The notes under the pieces were generated by a model. That model was not told the DNA's origin, searched no databases, and worked only from the letters and a program-made list of their open reading frames with translations. Made by a program: the position numbers and the translations under genes. Positions 32,513-41,492 of a stretch of 64,000 nt of DNA are shown here, in pieces. The stretch comes from Amycolatopsis sp. cg9. Lineage in GTDB: Bacteria > Actinomycetota > Actinomycetes > Mycobacteriales > Pseudonocardiaceae. Position 1 is the first letter of the stretch. The number at the start of each line of letters is the position of its first letter. Location of the stretch: the NCBI RefSeq assembly GCF_041346945.1, contig NZ_CP166850.1, forward strand, positions 248,001-312,000. The letters run 5' to 3'.

Positions 32513-32678
32513 ACGTGGCACAGGCCCATCGACCCGCCAACTTCGAGCTTGCTCTGCGCGACCCCGGCCCTGAAAGGAGCACCTCGACGGCATGTGTTCT
32601 TAACTTGCACCAGTGCGCGGGCCACTGACCAGCGGCGATTTCTTCGTCGACCACCCGGCGCGCCACTACGCTGCCGTC

Positions 32679-33125
32679 ATGGCGCTGAACCCCACCGCGA
32701 TCGGGCGCAGCTACGCGCCCGCGCACCATTTTTCGATCAGCCGGGAAAAGATCCGCGAGTTCGCCGACGCGATCGGCGATCCCGATCCCGCTTACCGCGA
32801 CCCGGCCGCGGACGTCGTCGCACCGCCGACGTTCCCGGCCATCTTCCTGCAGAGCGCGTTCGAAGCCCTCGCCGCCGATCCCGGGCTCGGCCTCGACCGC
32901 ACCCGGATGGTCCACGGGGACCAGTCCTTCACCTACCGGCGGCCGCTGGTCGCCGGCGACCGGGTGACCGCCACCGCGTCGATCACCGACATCACCGCCC
33001 GCCGCGGCGTCGAACTCCTGTCCGTGCGCTACGACGTCGCCACCACCGAGGGCGAGCCGGTGCTGACGGCCACCGCGCTGCTGGTGTTCCGGCTCGAAGA
33101 CGACCGAGCGGAGGACGCGGCGTGA
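32679..33125 (+). CDS. (3R)-hydroxyacyl-ACP dehydratase subunit, HadA-like (MaoC N-terminal half)
   Basis: 148 aa from ATG 32679, chosen because MALNPTAIGRSYAPAHHFSISREKIREFADAIGDPDPAYRDP matches the start of HadA/FAS1-dehydratase-like proteins; an upstream in-frame start at 32613 adds an unlikely leader. It then runs VVAPPTFPAIFLQS...VHGDQSFTYRRPLVAGDRVTATASITDI. This hotdog subunit lacks the catalytic Asp/His and works as a heterodimer with the HadB-like subunit encoded next. The pair dehydrates the beta-hydroxyacyl intermediates of the type II PKS, as in mycobacterial HadAB. Confidence 0.85.
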   Translation: MALNPTAIGRSYAPAHHFSISREKIREFADAIGDPDPAYRDPAADVVAPPTFPAIFLQSAFEALAADPGLGLDRTRMVHGDQSFTYRRPLVAGDRVTATASITDITARRGVELLSVRYDVATTEGEPVLTATALLVFRLEDDRAEDAA

Positions 33126-33562
33126 ACCCCAGGACCCACGAATCGGTGTCGGTCGGCGACGCGCTGCCCGATCGCGAGGTGCGGGTGCGGCGCGCCGACC
33201 TCGTGCGCTACGCCGGCGCCTCGGGCGACTTCAACCCGATCCACTGGAACGACCGGGCGGCCACCGAGGCCGGCCTCCCCGGCGTGATCGCGCACGGCAT
33301 GCTGACGATGGCGCTGACCGGCAGCGTGCTCACCGACTGGGCGGGTGACCCGGGCGCGATCGTCGAGTTCACCACCCGCTTCCTCCGTCCCGTCGTCGTG
33401 CCGGACGACGACGGCGGCGCGGCGGTCACCCTGTCGGGCAAGGTCCGCGAGAAGCACGACGACGACACCGTGCGCGTGAACGTGGTCGCCACCTCGGCCG
33501 GCGCGACGGTCGGCCGGGCGTCCGCCGTCATCCGGCTGGCGGGCCGAACACCTCGGCCGTGA
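33122..33562 (+). CDS. (3R)-hydroxyacyl-ACP dehydratase catalytic subunit, HadB/MaoC-like
   Basis: 146 aa from a GTG that overlaps the HadA stop (GTGA). The catalytic motif is visible as SGDFNPIHWNDRAATEAGLPGVIAHGMLTMAL (Asp36 and His41). With the HadA-like subunit it forms the dehydratase. The stop lies 35 bases inside the 3' end of the convergent DUF6630 gene. Confidence 0.9.
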   Translation: MNPRTHESVSVGDALPDREVRVRRADLVRYAGASGDFNPIHWNDRAATEAGLPGVIAHGMLTMALTGSVLTDWAGDPGAIVEFTTRFLRPVVVPDDDGGAAVTLSGKVREKHDDDTVRVNVVATSAGATVGRASAVIRLAGRTPRP

Positions 33563-34043
33563 ACCCCGCCGCCGCGGCGGCGGCCACCAGCGGCTGCGCG
33601 TGGACGGCCGGCAGGAGCACGAGCGGGTAGCAGTCCGACTCGATGTCCAGGACGGCGAGCGCCGTTCCGGTCCCGCGCAGCCGGCTGCCCGCCGCCTCGA
33701 GGAAGTCGTACGTCGGCAGCTCGCTCGCCGCCAGTGCCGGCCACAGCTCGTCCGCCCGCGGCGCGGAGCGCAACGCCCGCAGCCGGGCGGTGATCTCGCC
33801 GGGGTCTTCCTTCCAGTCGACCTCGGCGAGCAGGCCGTGGTCGGCGAGGGCGTCCACCAGCGCGATCCACGGGAGCCCGGCGAAGGGTTCGTCGATGCCG
33901 CGGTCGTCGAGGCGGCCGGCGTGCTCCCGCAAGTAGGCGCCGGGGTCGTCGAGGGCGCCCGCCGCGCGGGCGGGCACCTCGGGGGTGTCCGGGGCCAGGA
34001 GCGTGGCCACGGCCACCAGTGCGTCGCGGGCGGGTGCGGTCAT
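33528..34043 (-). CDS. DUF6630-like protein
   Basis: 171 aa from ATG 34043; longer frames start upstream but have a low-complexity Pro/Ala leader. Pattern: MTAPARDALVAVATLLAPD, then DDPGAYLREHAGRLDDRGIDEPFAGLPWIALVDALADHGLLAEVDWKEDPGEI and YDFLEAAGSRLRGTGTALAVLDIESDCYPLVLLP. This fits my memory of DUF6630, a cytoplasmic family of unknown function. It converges on and overlaps the dehydratase gene and probably marks the right edge of the biosynthetic cluster. Confidence 0.6.
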   Translation of the reverse strand: MTAPARDALVAVATLLAPDTPEVPARAAGALDDPGAYLREHAGRLDDRGIDEPFAGLPWIALVDALADHGLLAEVDWKEDPGEITARLRALRSAPRADELWPALAASELPTYDFLEAAGSRLRGTGTALAVLDIESDCYPLVLLPAVHAQPLVAAAAAAGFTAEVFGPPAG

Positions 34044-34323
34044 CGGGGGTCCTCCGGGGTCGTCCGGACGCATGATCGCAGCTCGCGGCCGGGCGGGTGG
34101 CGGCGGAATTCCCCGCACCCTTCCGGTGCTACCGGCGGCCGGGCCGGCCGCGGCGCCCGGGGGCGTCGCGGAAACGCTTTCCGCCACCGCGTCCGGCTAC
34201 TGCCGACTCACCGGTTCAGACCAATCTCGGCCGGACTTGATCGAGCAAGCTCTACCGGACGCGCCCGCCCGCGGGTGATCCTGCTGTCGGTTCCAGCTGC
34301 CGGATCGCCCGAGGGATGTGGCC

Positions 34324-35379
34324 ATGGTGTTCGCCCGGTTCCGCTGTTTCGCCGTTGTTTCCGCCCTCTTCGCCTCGATGCTCGTCACCGCGCCCGCCGC
34401 GCACGCCGGGCAGACCGCCTTGCGCGCGGCCGATCCCAGCGTGCTCCGGGTCGGGTCCACCTACGTCGCCGTCCAGTCGTCCGGCGGCGGGATCGTGGTG
34501 CGGCAGGCCGCGTCCCCCGACGGCCTGGCGACGGCGGCCGCCCGGCGGATCTGGTCGGACAGCCGCGGCCTCGGCGAGGTCTGGGCCCCGGAGATCGTCA
34601 CCGACGGCGGCCGGTTCTACGTCTACTTCACGGCCGGAACCGGTGCGGCGCACCGGATGTACGTGATCAGCTCCACCGCGGCCGACAGCGGCTACACGGC
34701 GGAGACCCAGCTCGCGCTGCCCGACGGCAAGTGGGCCATCGACGGCACGCTGTTCACCTTCGGCGGCCAGCGCTGGTTCGTCTGGTCGGGCTGGGCCGGC
34801 GACACGAACGTCGAGCAGAACCTGTACCTCGCCCGCATGAGCACCCCGACCACCCCGACCGGCGCGCGGTACGTCATTTCCCAGCCGCGCGAAAGCTGGG
34901 AGCGGGTCGTCGGGAACCCGTACATCAACGAAGCACCCGAAGCGATCAAGGACCCCGACGGCCGGCTCCACATCGTCTATTCGGCCAACGGCAGCTGGAG
35001 CGACCAGTACTGCCTCGCCGAACTGCGCCTCCGCACCGGCGGCGACCCGACCTACGTGTGGGACTGGTACAAGTCCAACGGCTGCCTGTTCGGCTCGAAC
35101 CGCACCACGATGATGACCGGCTGGGACCCGACGCTGTCCGTCAACGGCCCCGGCCACAACACCTTCGTCCTGCTGAACGGCGACATCGCGACCAGCCCGC
35201 CCGCCGGCCCGAAGTTCCCGCTGATGTTCCACGCGGTCGCGAAGGGCACACCGTATTCGTGGGCCAACAGGTACTGGTACACGGGATCGTTCTGCTGGTG
35301 GGGGTCGACGACGTACCGCCGGGCGAACGTCCCGGGAGCGACCACCGACACGGGGTTCAGCCTCAAGTTCTTCGAGTGA
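34324..35379 (+). CDS. Secreted glycoside hydrolase family 43-type enzyme
   Basis: 351 aa from ATG 34324 (GAGGG eight bases upstream; GTG 34318 is an alternative). Signal peptide MVFARFRCFAVVSALFASML then VTAPAAHA with cleavage before GQTAL. Five-bladed-propeller GH43 marks: base Asp in ADPSVLRVGSTYVAV, WAPEIVTDGGRFYVYFTAG, the second Asp in IDGTLFTFGGQRWFVWSG, and the acid Glu in NEAPEAIKDPDGRLHIVYSANGSW. Probably an arabinan or arabinofuranoside hydrolase acting outside the cell on plant polysaccharide. No carbohydrate-binding domain is fused. Confidence 0.85.
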   Translation: MVFARFRCFAVVSALFASMLVTAPAAHAGQTALRAADPSVLRVGSTYVAVQSSGGGIVVRQAASPDGLATAAARRIWSDSRGLGEVWAPEIVTDGGRFYVYFTAGTGAAHRMYVISSTAADSGYTAETQLALPDGKWAIDGTLFTFGGQRWFVWSGWAGDTNVEQNLYLARMSTPTTPTGARYVISQPRESWERVVGNPYINEAPEAIKDPDGRLHIVYSANGSWSDQYCLAELRLRTGGDPTYVWDWYKSNGCLFGSNRTTMMTGWDPTLSVNGPGHNTFVLLNGDIATSPPAGPKFPLMFHAVAKGTPYSWANRYWYTGSFCWWGSTTYRRANVPGATTDTGFSLKFFE

Positions 35380-36126
35380 GCCGGACGGCGGCATCCCGGT
35401 CCGCACCCTCGTCATCACCGGGTGGCCGGAGTCGCCGCCCTGGTAGCAATGTGTGACGGTTGGCGGTATATCCCAGCTCGGGTGAGGCCATCTTGGTGAA
35501 GCCCGGTTCAGGCCGGCTCAGCGGGTGTAGCAACGACGGCAGCTGCCGCGACTGCAGTACATGACCGCCATGCCTGCCACTCCATCAGGTGGACCCGCCG
35601 ACGCCACCGGAATAGGTCAACTGTTCTGTCGAGGGGACGGATAAGGTGTCGCTCGAAGTGCTGAAATCGGTAGCACCCGATCGGCCGAGGTCTGGGCACG
35701 GTGGCGAGTTCAGGCCACTCTGCCGTCGATCCGGCCGCCATTCAGCAGTTCGATGCACAGGACCATGCCCAAGCTTATGCACGTGCACTCGATCGTGGAA
35801 GGTGGAACCTTCACCAACCACCGCGTGTCGAACCATCGCTCCGACGTGTGCCGCGGGTGAAGCCAGTAGGGGTACTCCCTCACTTGACGGGACACACAGC
35901 GTGATCGACGGCGAGAAGTACGCACCACGGCGATTTGTCGCGTACGTCAATCCACAGCCGGAAATCCGCAGAGCAACAAGCCACCGAAGTCACGTCTTTC
36001 CTCAGCAGGACGTCGGTTACGCTGCTGTAAATTCGATCAAGGCTGGAGGGCGACTTCCGGAGCAGGGTATGGTGAGAAGCTGCAGATCGTGGCATAGCGT
36101 GGAGTCACTCGGCGGGGAGCGAGCGA
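35380..36126. other. Gene-free stretch of lower GC at the edge of an island
   Basis: About 750 bases with no open frame that looks like protein. Base composition is visibly less GC-rich than on the left, and stays so through the next genes to about 41.3 kb. I see no inverted repeats, att-like duplications or tRNA gene here. It may be decayed sequence at an insertion boundary plus the promoter of the NB-ARC gene, with GGGGAG about 10 bases before its ATG. Confidence 0.5.
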
Positions 36127-38208
36127 ATGAGCGCTGAGATGGAGCCGGCAGGCACCATGGTACCGATCAACTCTCGCACCATCGGCGGCAAACGACGCCC
36201 AGCGAGGCCTTGCCCGCACGACAATGTCCCCAACCAGCTACCACCTCGCCCTCACGGTTTCGTGAACCGGTCGACCGAGCTGTCCGTCATCTCGGACAAG
36301 GTCCGGACCACCAGGGACAGTCGCGCCAGGGTCATCGTACTGAGCGGCCTGGGCGGCGTCGGAAAGACAGCCGCCGTCCTGGAGTGGGCTCATCGCCACG
36401 TCGAACGCTTCACCGAGGGACAGCTGTACGTCGACCTCGCCGACTACCGGCGCCCTGGAGGTGTCGAGCTGTCGGAAGTACTGGGCTGCTTCCTGAGAGC
36501 TCTCGGCGTCCGCGAAGATTACGTACCCTCGTCCTTTCCTGAACGCGCTGCCCTCTTCAGGTCACGCACCCTCGTCCAACGACTCCTTGTGGTTCTGGAA
36601 AACGCCGACCAGGCCGCACAGGTCCGGCCGCTGATCCCGGGGTCCGCCGAGAGTGTTGTCTTGGTGACGAGCCGGCGGAGACTGGGCGGACTCATCACCG
36701 AAGGTGCCGAATTCGTCGATGTGGCACCGCTTAACGTATCCGACAGCAAGCTCTTGATCAGCCGGATGCTCCCGGAGGCGCACGGTCGAGACCAGGACGC
36801 CGTGGGCGATCTCGCCGAGTTGTGCGGCGGCCTCCCTCTCGCGTTGTGCATCGCCGGCGCACAGCTGGCCGTGCACAAGCAGTGGTCCATACCACGACTT
36901 GTTCGCTACTTGACCGGCGACCGGCAACGGCTCGACAGGTTGTCCTTCGACGGCGAGGACGGAGTCCGATCGATGTTCGACGCCGCCTATTGCGCGCTAC
37001 CAGCTGCTGCGCAACGGATGTACCGGTTACTGGGCCTGTTACCCAGCACACGGTTCTCTCTCGAAGTCGCCTCGGCAACAGCCGGCATGACCGTGTCCGA
37101 CGCGGACGGGGCGCTCGACTCACTCCTGACGGCAAACCTGCTGGAGGAATCGGGCGACGACCACTACCGGTTCCACGATCTGGTCCATATCCACGCACGG
37201 ACCAGGGCCGAGCAGGACGAACCTGTCAATGCGCGCAATTCGGCCCGACTGAGGATGGTGGAGTGGTATGCGATAGCCGCGGCCGCGGCGGATCGGGCCG
37301 TCATGGGCGATGGTCGTTGGCGGGTCGGCAATTACACTCGACACGCATCCGATCCGGAATTCGACAAGCAATCGGCGATGGCTTGGTTCCTGGGCGAGCA
37401 AGCGAACCTGCTGGGCGCTGTACACGAGGCTTGGCGACAAGAGAGTTTCACCACGGTGTGGTCGTTGTGCGAGTCGTTGTGGGCGTATTACTACAACATG
37501 AAGGTGTACTCGGACTGGATCGAGACGCACCAGCTCGGCACGCAGGCGGCGCACCGCTCCGAGAATGGTCCGGCCGAGGCCCGGATCCGAAACCAACTAG
37601 CCCGAGCGTACATCGAACTCCGTGATTTCCAGTCGGCGGACGAACAGCTGACGGCGGCGGTCTCCGTCGCCAAGGACGACATCCGATCCCTTGCGGTTGT
37701 GCACGAATCACGCGGGCTGCTCTTCGGCGCCCTGCATCGATACGCGGAGTCGGAAGAAAACCTCCGCCGAGCACGCGAACTGAACGAGCAGCTGGGCAGC
37801 GAACGCGGCGTCGTCATCCAAACGTATCAACTGGGGGACATGCTGGTCCGATCAGGACGGACCGCCGATGGACTGCGCACTCTCACCGAAGCGATGGCCG
37901 ATGCCGAGCGCATCAAAGATGACATGTGCGCCGCCAAAGTCCGGATAGCACTCGGAAGCGCATACGAACATCTGTGTCGCTTCAACGACGCACGCATGGT
38001 CCTCAGCCCAGCGATCCGATCCACCCGGAAAAGCAAACTACCGGTCAAGGAAGCGCAAGCGCTGGAGATCCTCGTAAGGATAGCCAAGCAGGAAAACGAC
38101 CGAGTGTTGTTGTTCGACACTGCCCGCCGGCTGGTCGAACTGTACGAAACAACTGGCAGCCCATTGGTCAACGTCGCGAGGAGTCTGCTCGAGGACGAGT
38201 CGTCGTGA
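36127..38208 (+). CDS. NB-ARC ATPase with C-terminal TPR-like repeats (STAND family)
   Basis: 693 aa. After a basic 40-residue N-terminus comes FVNRSTELSVISDKV, then the P-loop VLSGLGGVGKTAAVLEWAH (74-81), Walker-B-like QRLLVVLENAD, VTSRRRLGG (sensor 1) and GLPLALCIAGAQLA: the NB-ARC core of AfsR/SARP-type and NLR-like proteins. Residues about 280-380 are the winged-helix/linker, and 400-690 hold helical repeats (QLARAYIELRDFQSADEQL, SEENLRRARELNEQLG) resembling TPRs. It has neither the SARP DNA-binding domain of AfsR nor an obvious effector domain, so it is a STAND switch of unknown output. Codon use is less GC-biased than the neighbours. Confidence 0.85.
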   Translation: MSAEMEPAGTMVPINSRTIGGKRRPARPCPHDNVPNQLPPRPHGFVNRSTELSVISDKVRTTRDSRARVIVLSGLGGVGKTAAVLEWAHRHVERFTEGQLYVDLADYRRPGGVELSEVLGCFLRALGVREDYVPSSFPERAALFRSRTLVQRLLVVLENADQAAQVRPLIPGSAESVVLVTSRRRLGGLITEGAEFVDVAPLNVSDSKLLISRMLPEAHGRDQDAVGDLAELCGGLPLALCIAGAQLAVHKQWSIPRLVRYLTGDRQRLDRLSFDGEDGVRSMFDAAYCALPAAAQRMYRLLGLLPSTRFSLEVASATAGMTVSDADGALDSLLTANLLEESGDDHYRFHDLVHIHARTRAEQDEPVNARNSARLRMVEWYAIAAAAADRAVMGDGRWRVGNYTRHASDPEFDKQSAMAWFLGEQANLLGAVHEAWRQESFTTVWSLCESLWAYYYNMKVYSDWIETHQLGTQAAHRSENGPAEARIRNQLARAYIELRDFQSADEQLTAAVSVAKDDIRSLAVVHESRGLLFGALHRYAESEENLRRARELNEQLGSERGVVIQTYQLGDMLVRSGRTADGLRTLTEAMADAERIKDDMCAAKVRIALGSAYEHLCRFNDARMVLSPAIRSTRKSKLPVKEAQALEILVRIAKQENDRVLLFDTARRLVELYETTGSPLVNVARSLLEDESS

Positions 38209-38212
38209 TCCG

Positions 38213-39907
38213 TCAGGAGGGCATGGTCGCACCGCCGTGCGAAAACTCTGCGAACTCTCCTGGCCGCGCGCTGTACCTGACGCGTCCCGGCGACTCCAGC
38301 GTCTCGCCACTCGTGTACATCTCGTGTAGCACGACAGCCGCGGCGAAGGCATCGACCGCGTCGGTTTCGACGCGCAGGCCGTCGCACCACTGCACTACAC
38401 ACCCGGTCGCGTGACGGTAGGCAGCCACGCCGATGTTCCGCGCTTCGGAGTGGACCAGGCGCCCTGCGTCACCACCCACCGTGGGGTTCAGCACCTCGAC
38501 CAGCCACTCTTCACCCTCCGATTTGCCACAAGGCTGGGTCCGCACGAGGGCTTCGCTGTTCTCGCGAGTCCGCTGGTCCACTTCGGCATCGTCGGAAACC
38601 TGCGAGAGACGTTCCAGCTCGGGAAATTGTTCACGCGCGATGAGGGGGTACCGTTCGAGGCGAACGGTACCCGTCCGGCCGTCCATCGTCACCGAGACCT
38701 GCCAGGACGTCACCCGACGACCGGAGTCCGGTTCGGGGTCGCCCACCGCGGTCATCCTCGGCGGCTCGGAGAGGTCTTCGCGGCCGACGAGCTTCCGGAC
38801 GACACTACGGGTTCGGGCCCAGGATTGGCCCTGCTCCGCGAAGATCGTATCCGCGATCTCCTTGGCTGAGCGTTGTCGCGGCGCTTGTAGGTGATCCTCG
38901 ATCTGCGCCCGGAGATCACCGTGGACGTCCAGCCGAGTCGCCTCCGCACAGAGGTTCGCCAGCGGGGACCCCGGGACGAGTTCCGGCCGCCCATCGGCGG
39001 CCAGCAAGAACCGGCAGCCGATCGCCGCCGCGTACATGGAAAGCGACGAATGATCGCCGAGCACGATGTCGGCAGCGATCAACCCCGCCGCCCAGGGCGT
39101 GCGAGGCGGGATCACGACCAGGCCGCTGTCGAGCTCGTTTCGCAGTTCCGACCGAATCTGCGCGACCGAATGGCCTGCCCATATGTTGGGATGCATGATC
39201 AACAGCACTCGGTACTCGTCTGCGGGCAGCTGGGCGAGCAGGCGCATCGGCAGGTTCGCCTCGCACCCCACGGTTCCGTGTTTCCCCCACGTCGAGATGA
39301 CCACCACGAGCTTCTGGTCCGGTCCTACCTCGAAGCGGTCCCGATACTCCGGGCGCCGCCGCCTCGACGCACAGATCTGGTCGTACACCGGGTCACCGAT
39401 GACTACCGCCCGGTCGACTGCCTCCGGACAGCTCTTCCGCAGACGCTCCAGCTGTTCGGGGTGCGAGCAACCGAAGGCCGCGGGGATGACCGACCCGGAC
39501 TCGGCCTTGAGCTGGCTGTCGACAGTTCCCGTCGCGAAGTCGGGTGAACCGGTCGACTCGGGAACGAGGCGGTTGTAACCGGCGCCGTGCGGCAGGCAGA
39601 AGACCGGTCCTCGGAACTCACCGAGCGCCTGGGTCGCGTGCGCAGCCAAGACCACGTCGAACCGGGTACTCGTCGCTTCCCGCCAGCTCAGCAGCTTGTA
39701 GCCCTGCTCCACGATCGAAGGCCCAAGGTCATCCGCGAACTCGGACCCGGGCTCGACGACGAACTTGACGTCGGGCGGGTTCGGATGGAGCACCTCCAAG
39801 ATCACCCGCATCCGATCGAACTCGGTGTGAGTCCGAACGACCACGACCGCCGAAGAGCTTGACTTCAGCGTGTGCCGATCAGGGCCGCGACCTTGCCGAC
39901 CACCCAC
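38213..39907 (-). CDS. CDP-glycerol glycerophosphotransferase-like (GT-B) protein of unknown role
   Basis: 564 aa, GTG start; a later in-frame ATG at 39811 is possible. Segments FCLPHGAGYNRLVP, VVIGDPVYDQICASRRRRPEYRDRF, VVVISTWGKHGTVG, RVLLIMHPNIWAGHS and especially AADIVLGDHSSLSMYAAAIGCRFLLA are those of the teichoic-acid glycerophosphotransferase/GT-B fold (motif GDHSSL). The last 200 residues are an extra domain without a recognised family. It ends five bases from the convergent NB-ARC gene, and similar proteins are often found beside XRE/DUF397 genes in actinomycetes (memory). Enzymatic role unproven. Confidence 0.6.
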   Translation of the reverse strand: MGGRQGRGPDRHTLKSSSSAVVVVRTHTEFDRMRVILEVLHPNPPDVKFVVEPGSEFADDLGPSIVEQGYKLLSWREATSTRFDVVLAAHATQALGEFRGPVFCLPHGAGYNRLVPESTGSPDFATGTVDSQLKAESGSVIPAAFGCSHPEQLERLRKSCPEAVDRAVVIGDPVYDQICASRRRRPEYRDRFEVGPDQKLVVVISTWGKHGTVGCEANLPMRLLAQLPADEYRVLLIMHPNIWAGHSVAQIRSELRNELDSGLVVIPPRTPWAAGLIAADIVLGDHSSLSMYAAAIGCRFLLAADGRPELVPGSPLANLCAEATRLDVHGDLRAQIEDHLQAPRQRSAKEIADTIFAEQGQSWARTRSVVRKLVGREDLSEPPRMTAVGDPEPDSGRRVTSWQVSVTMDGRTGTVRLERYPLIAREQFPELERLSQVSDDAEVDQRTRENSEALVRTQPCGKSEGEEWLVEVLNPTVGGDAGRLVHSEARNIGVAAYRHATGCVVQWCDGLRVETDAVDAFAAAVVLHEMYTSGETLESPGRVRYSARPGEFAEFSHGGATMPS

Positions 39908-39988
39908 TCGTCTTGCCCCGATCGTGCGATGCCGTCTCGCCAGTTGCTACTGCCGGTAGCAGATGGTAGTACTTAAGACCTAAGTCAG

Positions 39989-40004
39989 ACTGCCACCTGG
40001 CAGT
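39989..40004. promoter_or_regulatory. Perfect palindrome, operator candidate of the XRE regulator
   Basis: ACTGCCA and TGGCAGT, 7-bp arms with a 2-base centre, midway in the 176-base region between divergent genes (38213-39907 minus, 40084 plus). A second smaller dyad, CTAC-TGCCG-GTAG, lies about 40 bases to the left. Both are typical sizes for a dimeric HTH repressor, and the neighbouring XRE gene is the natural candidate. Confidence 0.55.
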
Positions 40005-40083
40005 TGTACCACCAGCGGAGCGCTCATGAGCGTAAAGCTAACAGGCCGACTCCGCCCTACACCAGTGAGAAGACGGGGTACTC

Positions 40084-40938
40084 ATGCTCGGGGGCCGGAA
40101 CCCGGTGGCCGAACGACGACGGCTGCTGGCTGAGCTCCGCAGGCTGCGGGGCTCAGCCGGGCTGACCCAGAAGGAGGTGTCGACCCGCCTCGAGTGGTCC
40201 CTTTCCAAAGTGATCCGCATCGAGGGCGGCGCGGTCGGCATCTCGATCACCGATCTCGGTGCGCTCTTGCGGCTCTACGGGGTGACCGACCAGGCAGTTG
40301 TCGACTCGTTGTCCGCCGCGGCGAGGGCCTCCCGCGAGAAGGCGTGGTGGGACGACTACCGTCCGCACCACAGTCCGGAGCTGATCGACTTCATCGCGGT
40401 CGAGGCATCGGCCATCTCGATGTCGGAGTACCAGGCTTTCGTCGTGCCCGGAATCCTCCAGACCACCGAGTACATCCGGGCGCTCGGCGCGGCGTTCCAC
40501 TCGACCGACGAGGCGATCGAACGTTCCGTCGTCATGCGCACCCAGCGGCGGCGACTTCTCACCGAGGAGCAACCCCTGGTGGCGCGCTTCATCCTCGACG
40601 AGGCATCGATCAGCCGGACGGTCGGCTCGGCTGACACCATGCGCGAGCAACTCAGCTTCCTGCTCGAACTGAACGAACTCCCGAACGTGTCCATCCAGGT
40701 GACCGCCTTCGATCGTGGCGTGACCGACGGGATGCAGTCGTCCTTCACCCTCTTCGAGCTACCTGACCAGGATCCGGTGGCATACCTGGACCAGCCGGGC
40801 TACCTGGTCCTGGCGAGAACGGATCCGAACGAGGTCGCCCGCTACCTCGACGCCTTCGACGTGCTCGCCGGCCCGGCGTACTCCTCGCCCGCAGACGATC
40901 TCAACTCGGCAATTGAACGAATACGCGAACGTTGGTGA
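40084..40938 (+). CDS. XRE-family HTH regulator with DUF5753
   Basis: 284 aa. The XRE HTH lies at about 15-70 (LLAELRRLRGSAGLTQKEVSTRLEWSLSKVIRIEGGAVGISITDLGALLRLYGV). Residues about 85-280 are the DUF5753 sensing domain (WWDDYRPHHSPELIDFIAVEASAISMSEYQAFVVPGILQTTEYIRAL, then QLSFLLELNELPNVSIQVTAFDRG and FTLFELPDQDPVAYLDQPGYLV). These proteins pair with DUF397 proteins, one of which is encoded 156 bases downstream, and control development or nearby genes in actinomycetes. Confidence 0.9.
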   Translation: MLGGRNPVAERRRLLAELRRLRGSAGLTQKEVSTRLEWSLSKVIRIEGGAVGISITDLGALLRLYGVTDQAVVDSLSAAARASREKAWWDDYRPHHSPELIDFIAVEASAISMSEYQAFVVPGILQTTEYIRALGAAFHSTDEAIERSVVMRTQRRRLLTEEQPLVARFILDEASISRTVGSADTMREQLSFLLELNELPNVSIQVTAFDRGVTDGMQSSFTLFELPDQDPVAYLDQPGYLVLARTDPNEVARYLDAFDVLAGPAYSSPADDLNSAIERIRERW

Positions 40939-41094
40939 CCGAATAGCGCGGATGCGCCGCCAGTTCATCAGTTCGGCCCAATCAGTGGTTCAGCGAAGCA
41001 AATTCCTCCCGTAACGGGAGTAGCATGTGATGCTTCCGAAGCACGTCCATCGGCCGAGACGATCGCTCGGCCGATCTTGGGTCGGGAGGGCCTG

Positions 41095-41310
41095 ATGACC
41101 GGACGACGCAACGCCGAGACCGAACAGCCGGGCATTGCCTGGCGCCGCAGTTCCCGGTGCAGCCCCACACACGACCCGAAGTGCGTGGAAGTCGCGCTCG
41201 ACGGGGAGATCGTCCGCGTCCGCGACTCGAAAACACCACACTCGGGCGAGCTGCATCTCGACCGCAAAATCTGGACCGCACTGGTTCGACATCTCACCAC
41301 ATCGGCGTGA
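41095..41310 (+). CDS. DUF397 protein, partner of the XRE regulator
   Basis: 71 aa, ATG four bases after GGGAGGGCC. The DUF397 pattern is clear: IAWRRSSRCSPTHDPKCVEVALDGEIVRVRDSKTPHSGELHLDRKIWTALVRHL. DUF397 proteins are small antagonists or toxin-antitoxin-like partners of XRE-DUF5753 regulators (as in the abaA/WhiJ-type systems). Confidence 0.9.
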   Translation: MTGRRNAETEQPGIAWRRSSRCSPTHDPKCVEVALDGEIVRVRDSKTPHSGELHLDRKIWTALVRHLTTSA

Positions 41311-41492
41311 GTTTGCGCGTCGATCGCCGTTGTCCACAAAATGGCAAGTGGACACCGATCTGTCCAGTTTCCCGGGCACCCGGAAGCACATGCGACCGCA
41401 CGAGCAGAGACGTTTACCGGGGATTGCCGTCGGCCGGTGGTTCAATCACTTCCGCCGGCCGGCGGCCTTAAAACCTCACTGCACCGGATCGT

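Noticed and set aside
32380..32625. Small minus-strand ORF at the divergent PKS promoter
   Set aside because: Overlaps the ketoreductase start, has no ribosome site, and its Arg-rich translation shows no domain; the region is better explained as promoter.
35646..36137. Plus-strand ORF in the gap before the NB-ARC gene
   Set aside because: Weak start, no domain, and composition unlike any neighbouring protein; overlapping frames on both strands are equally open.
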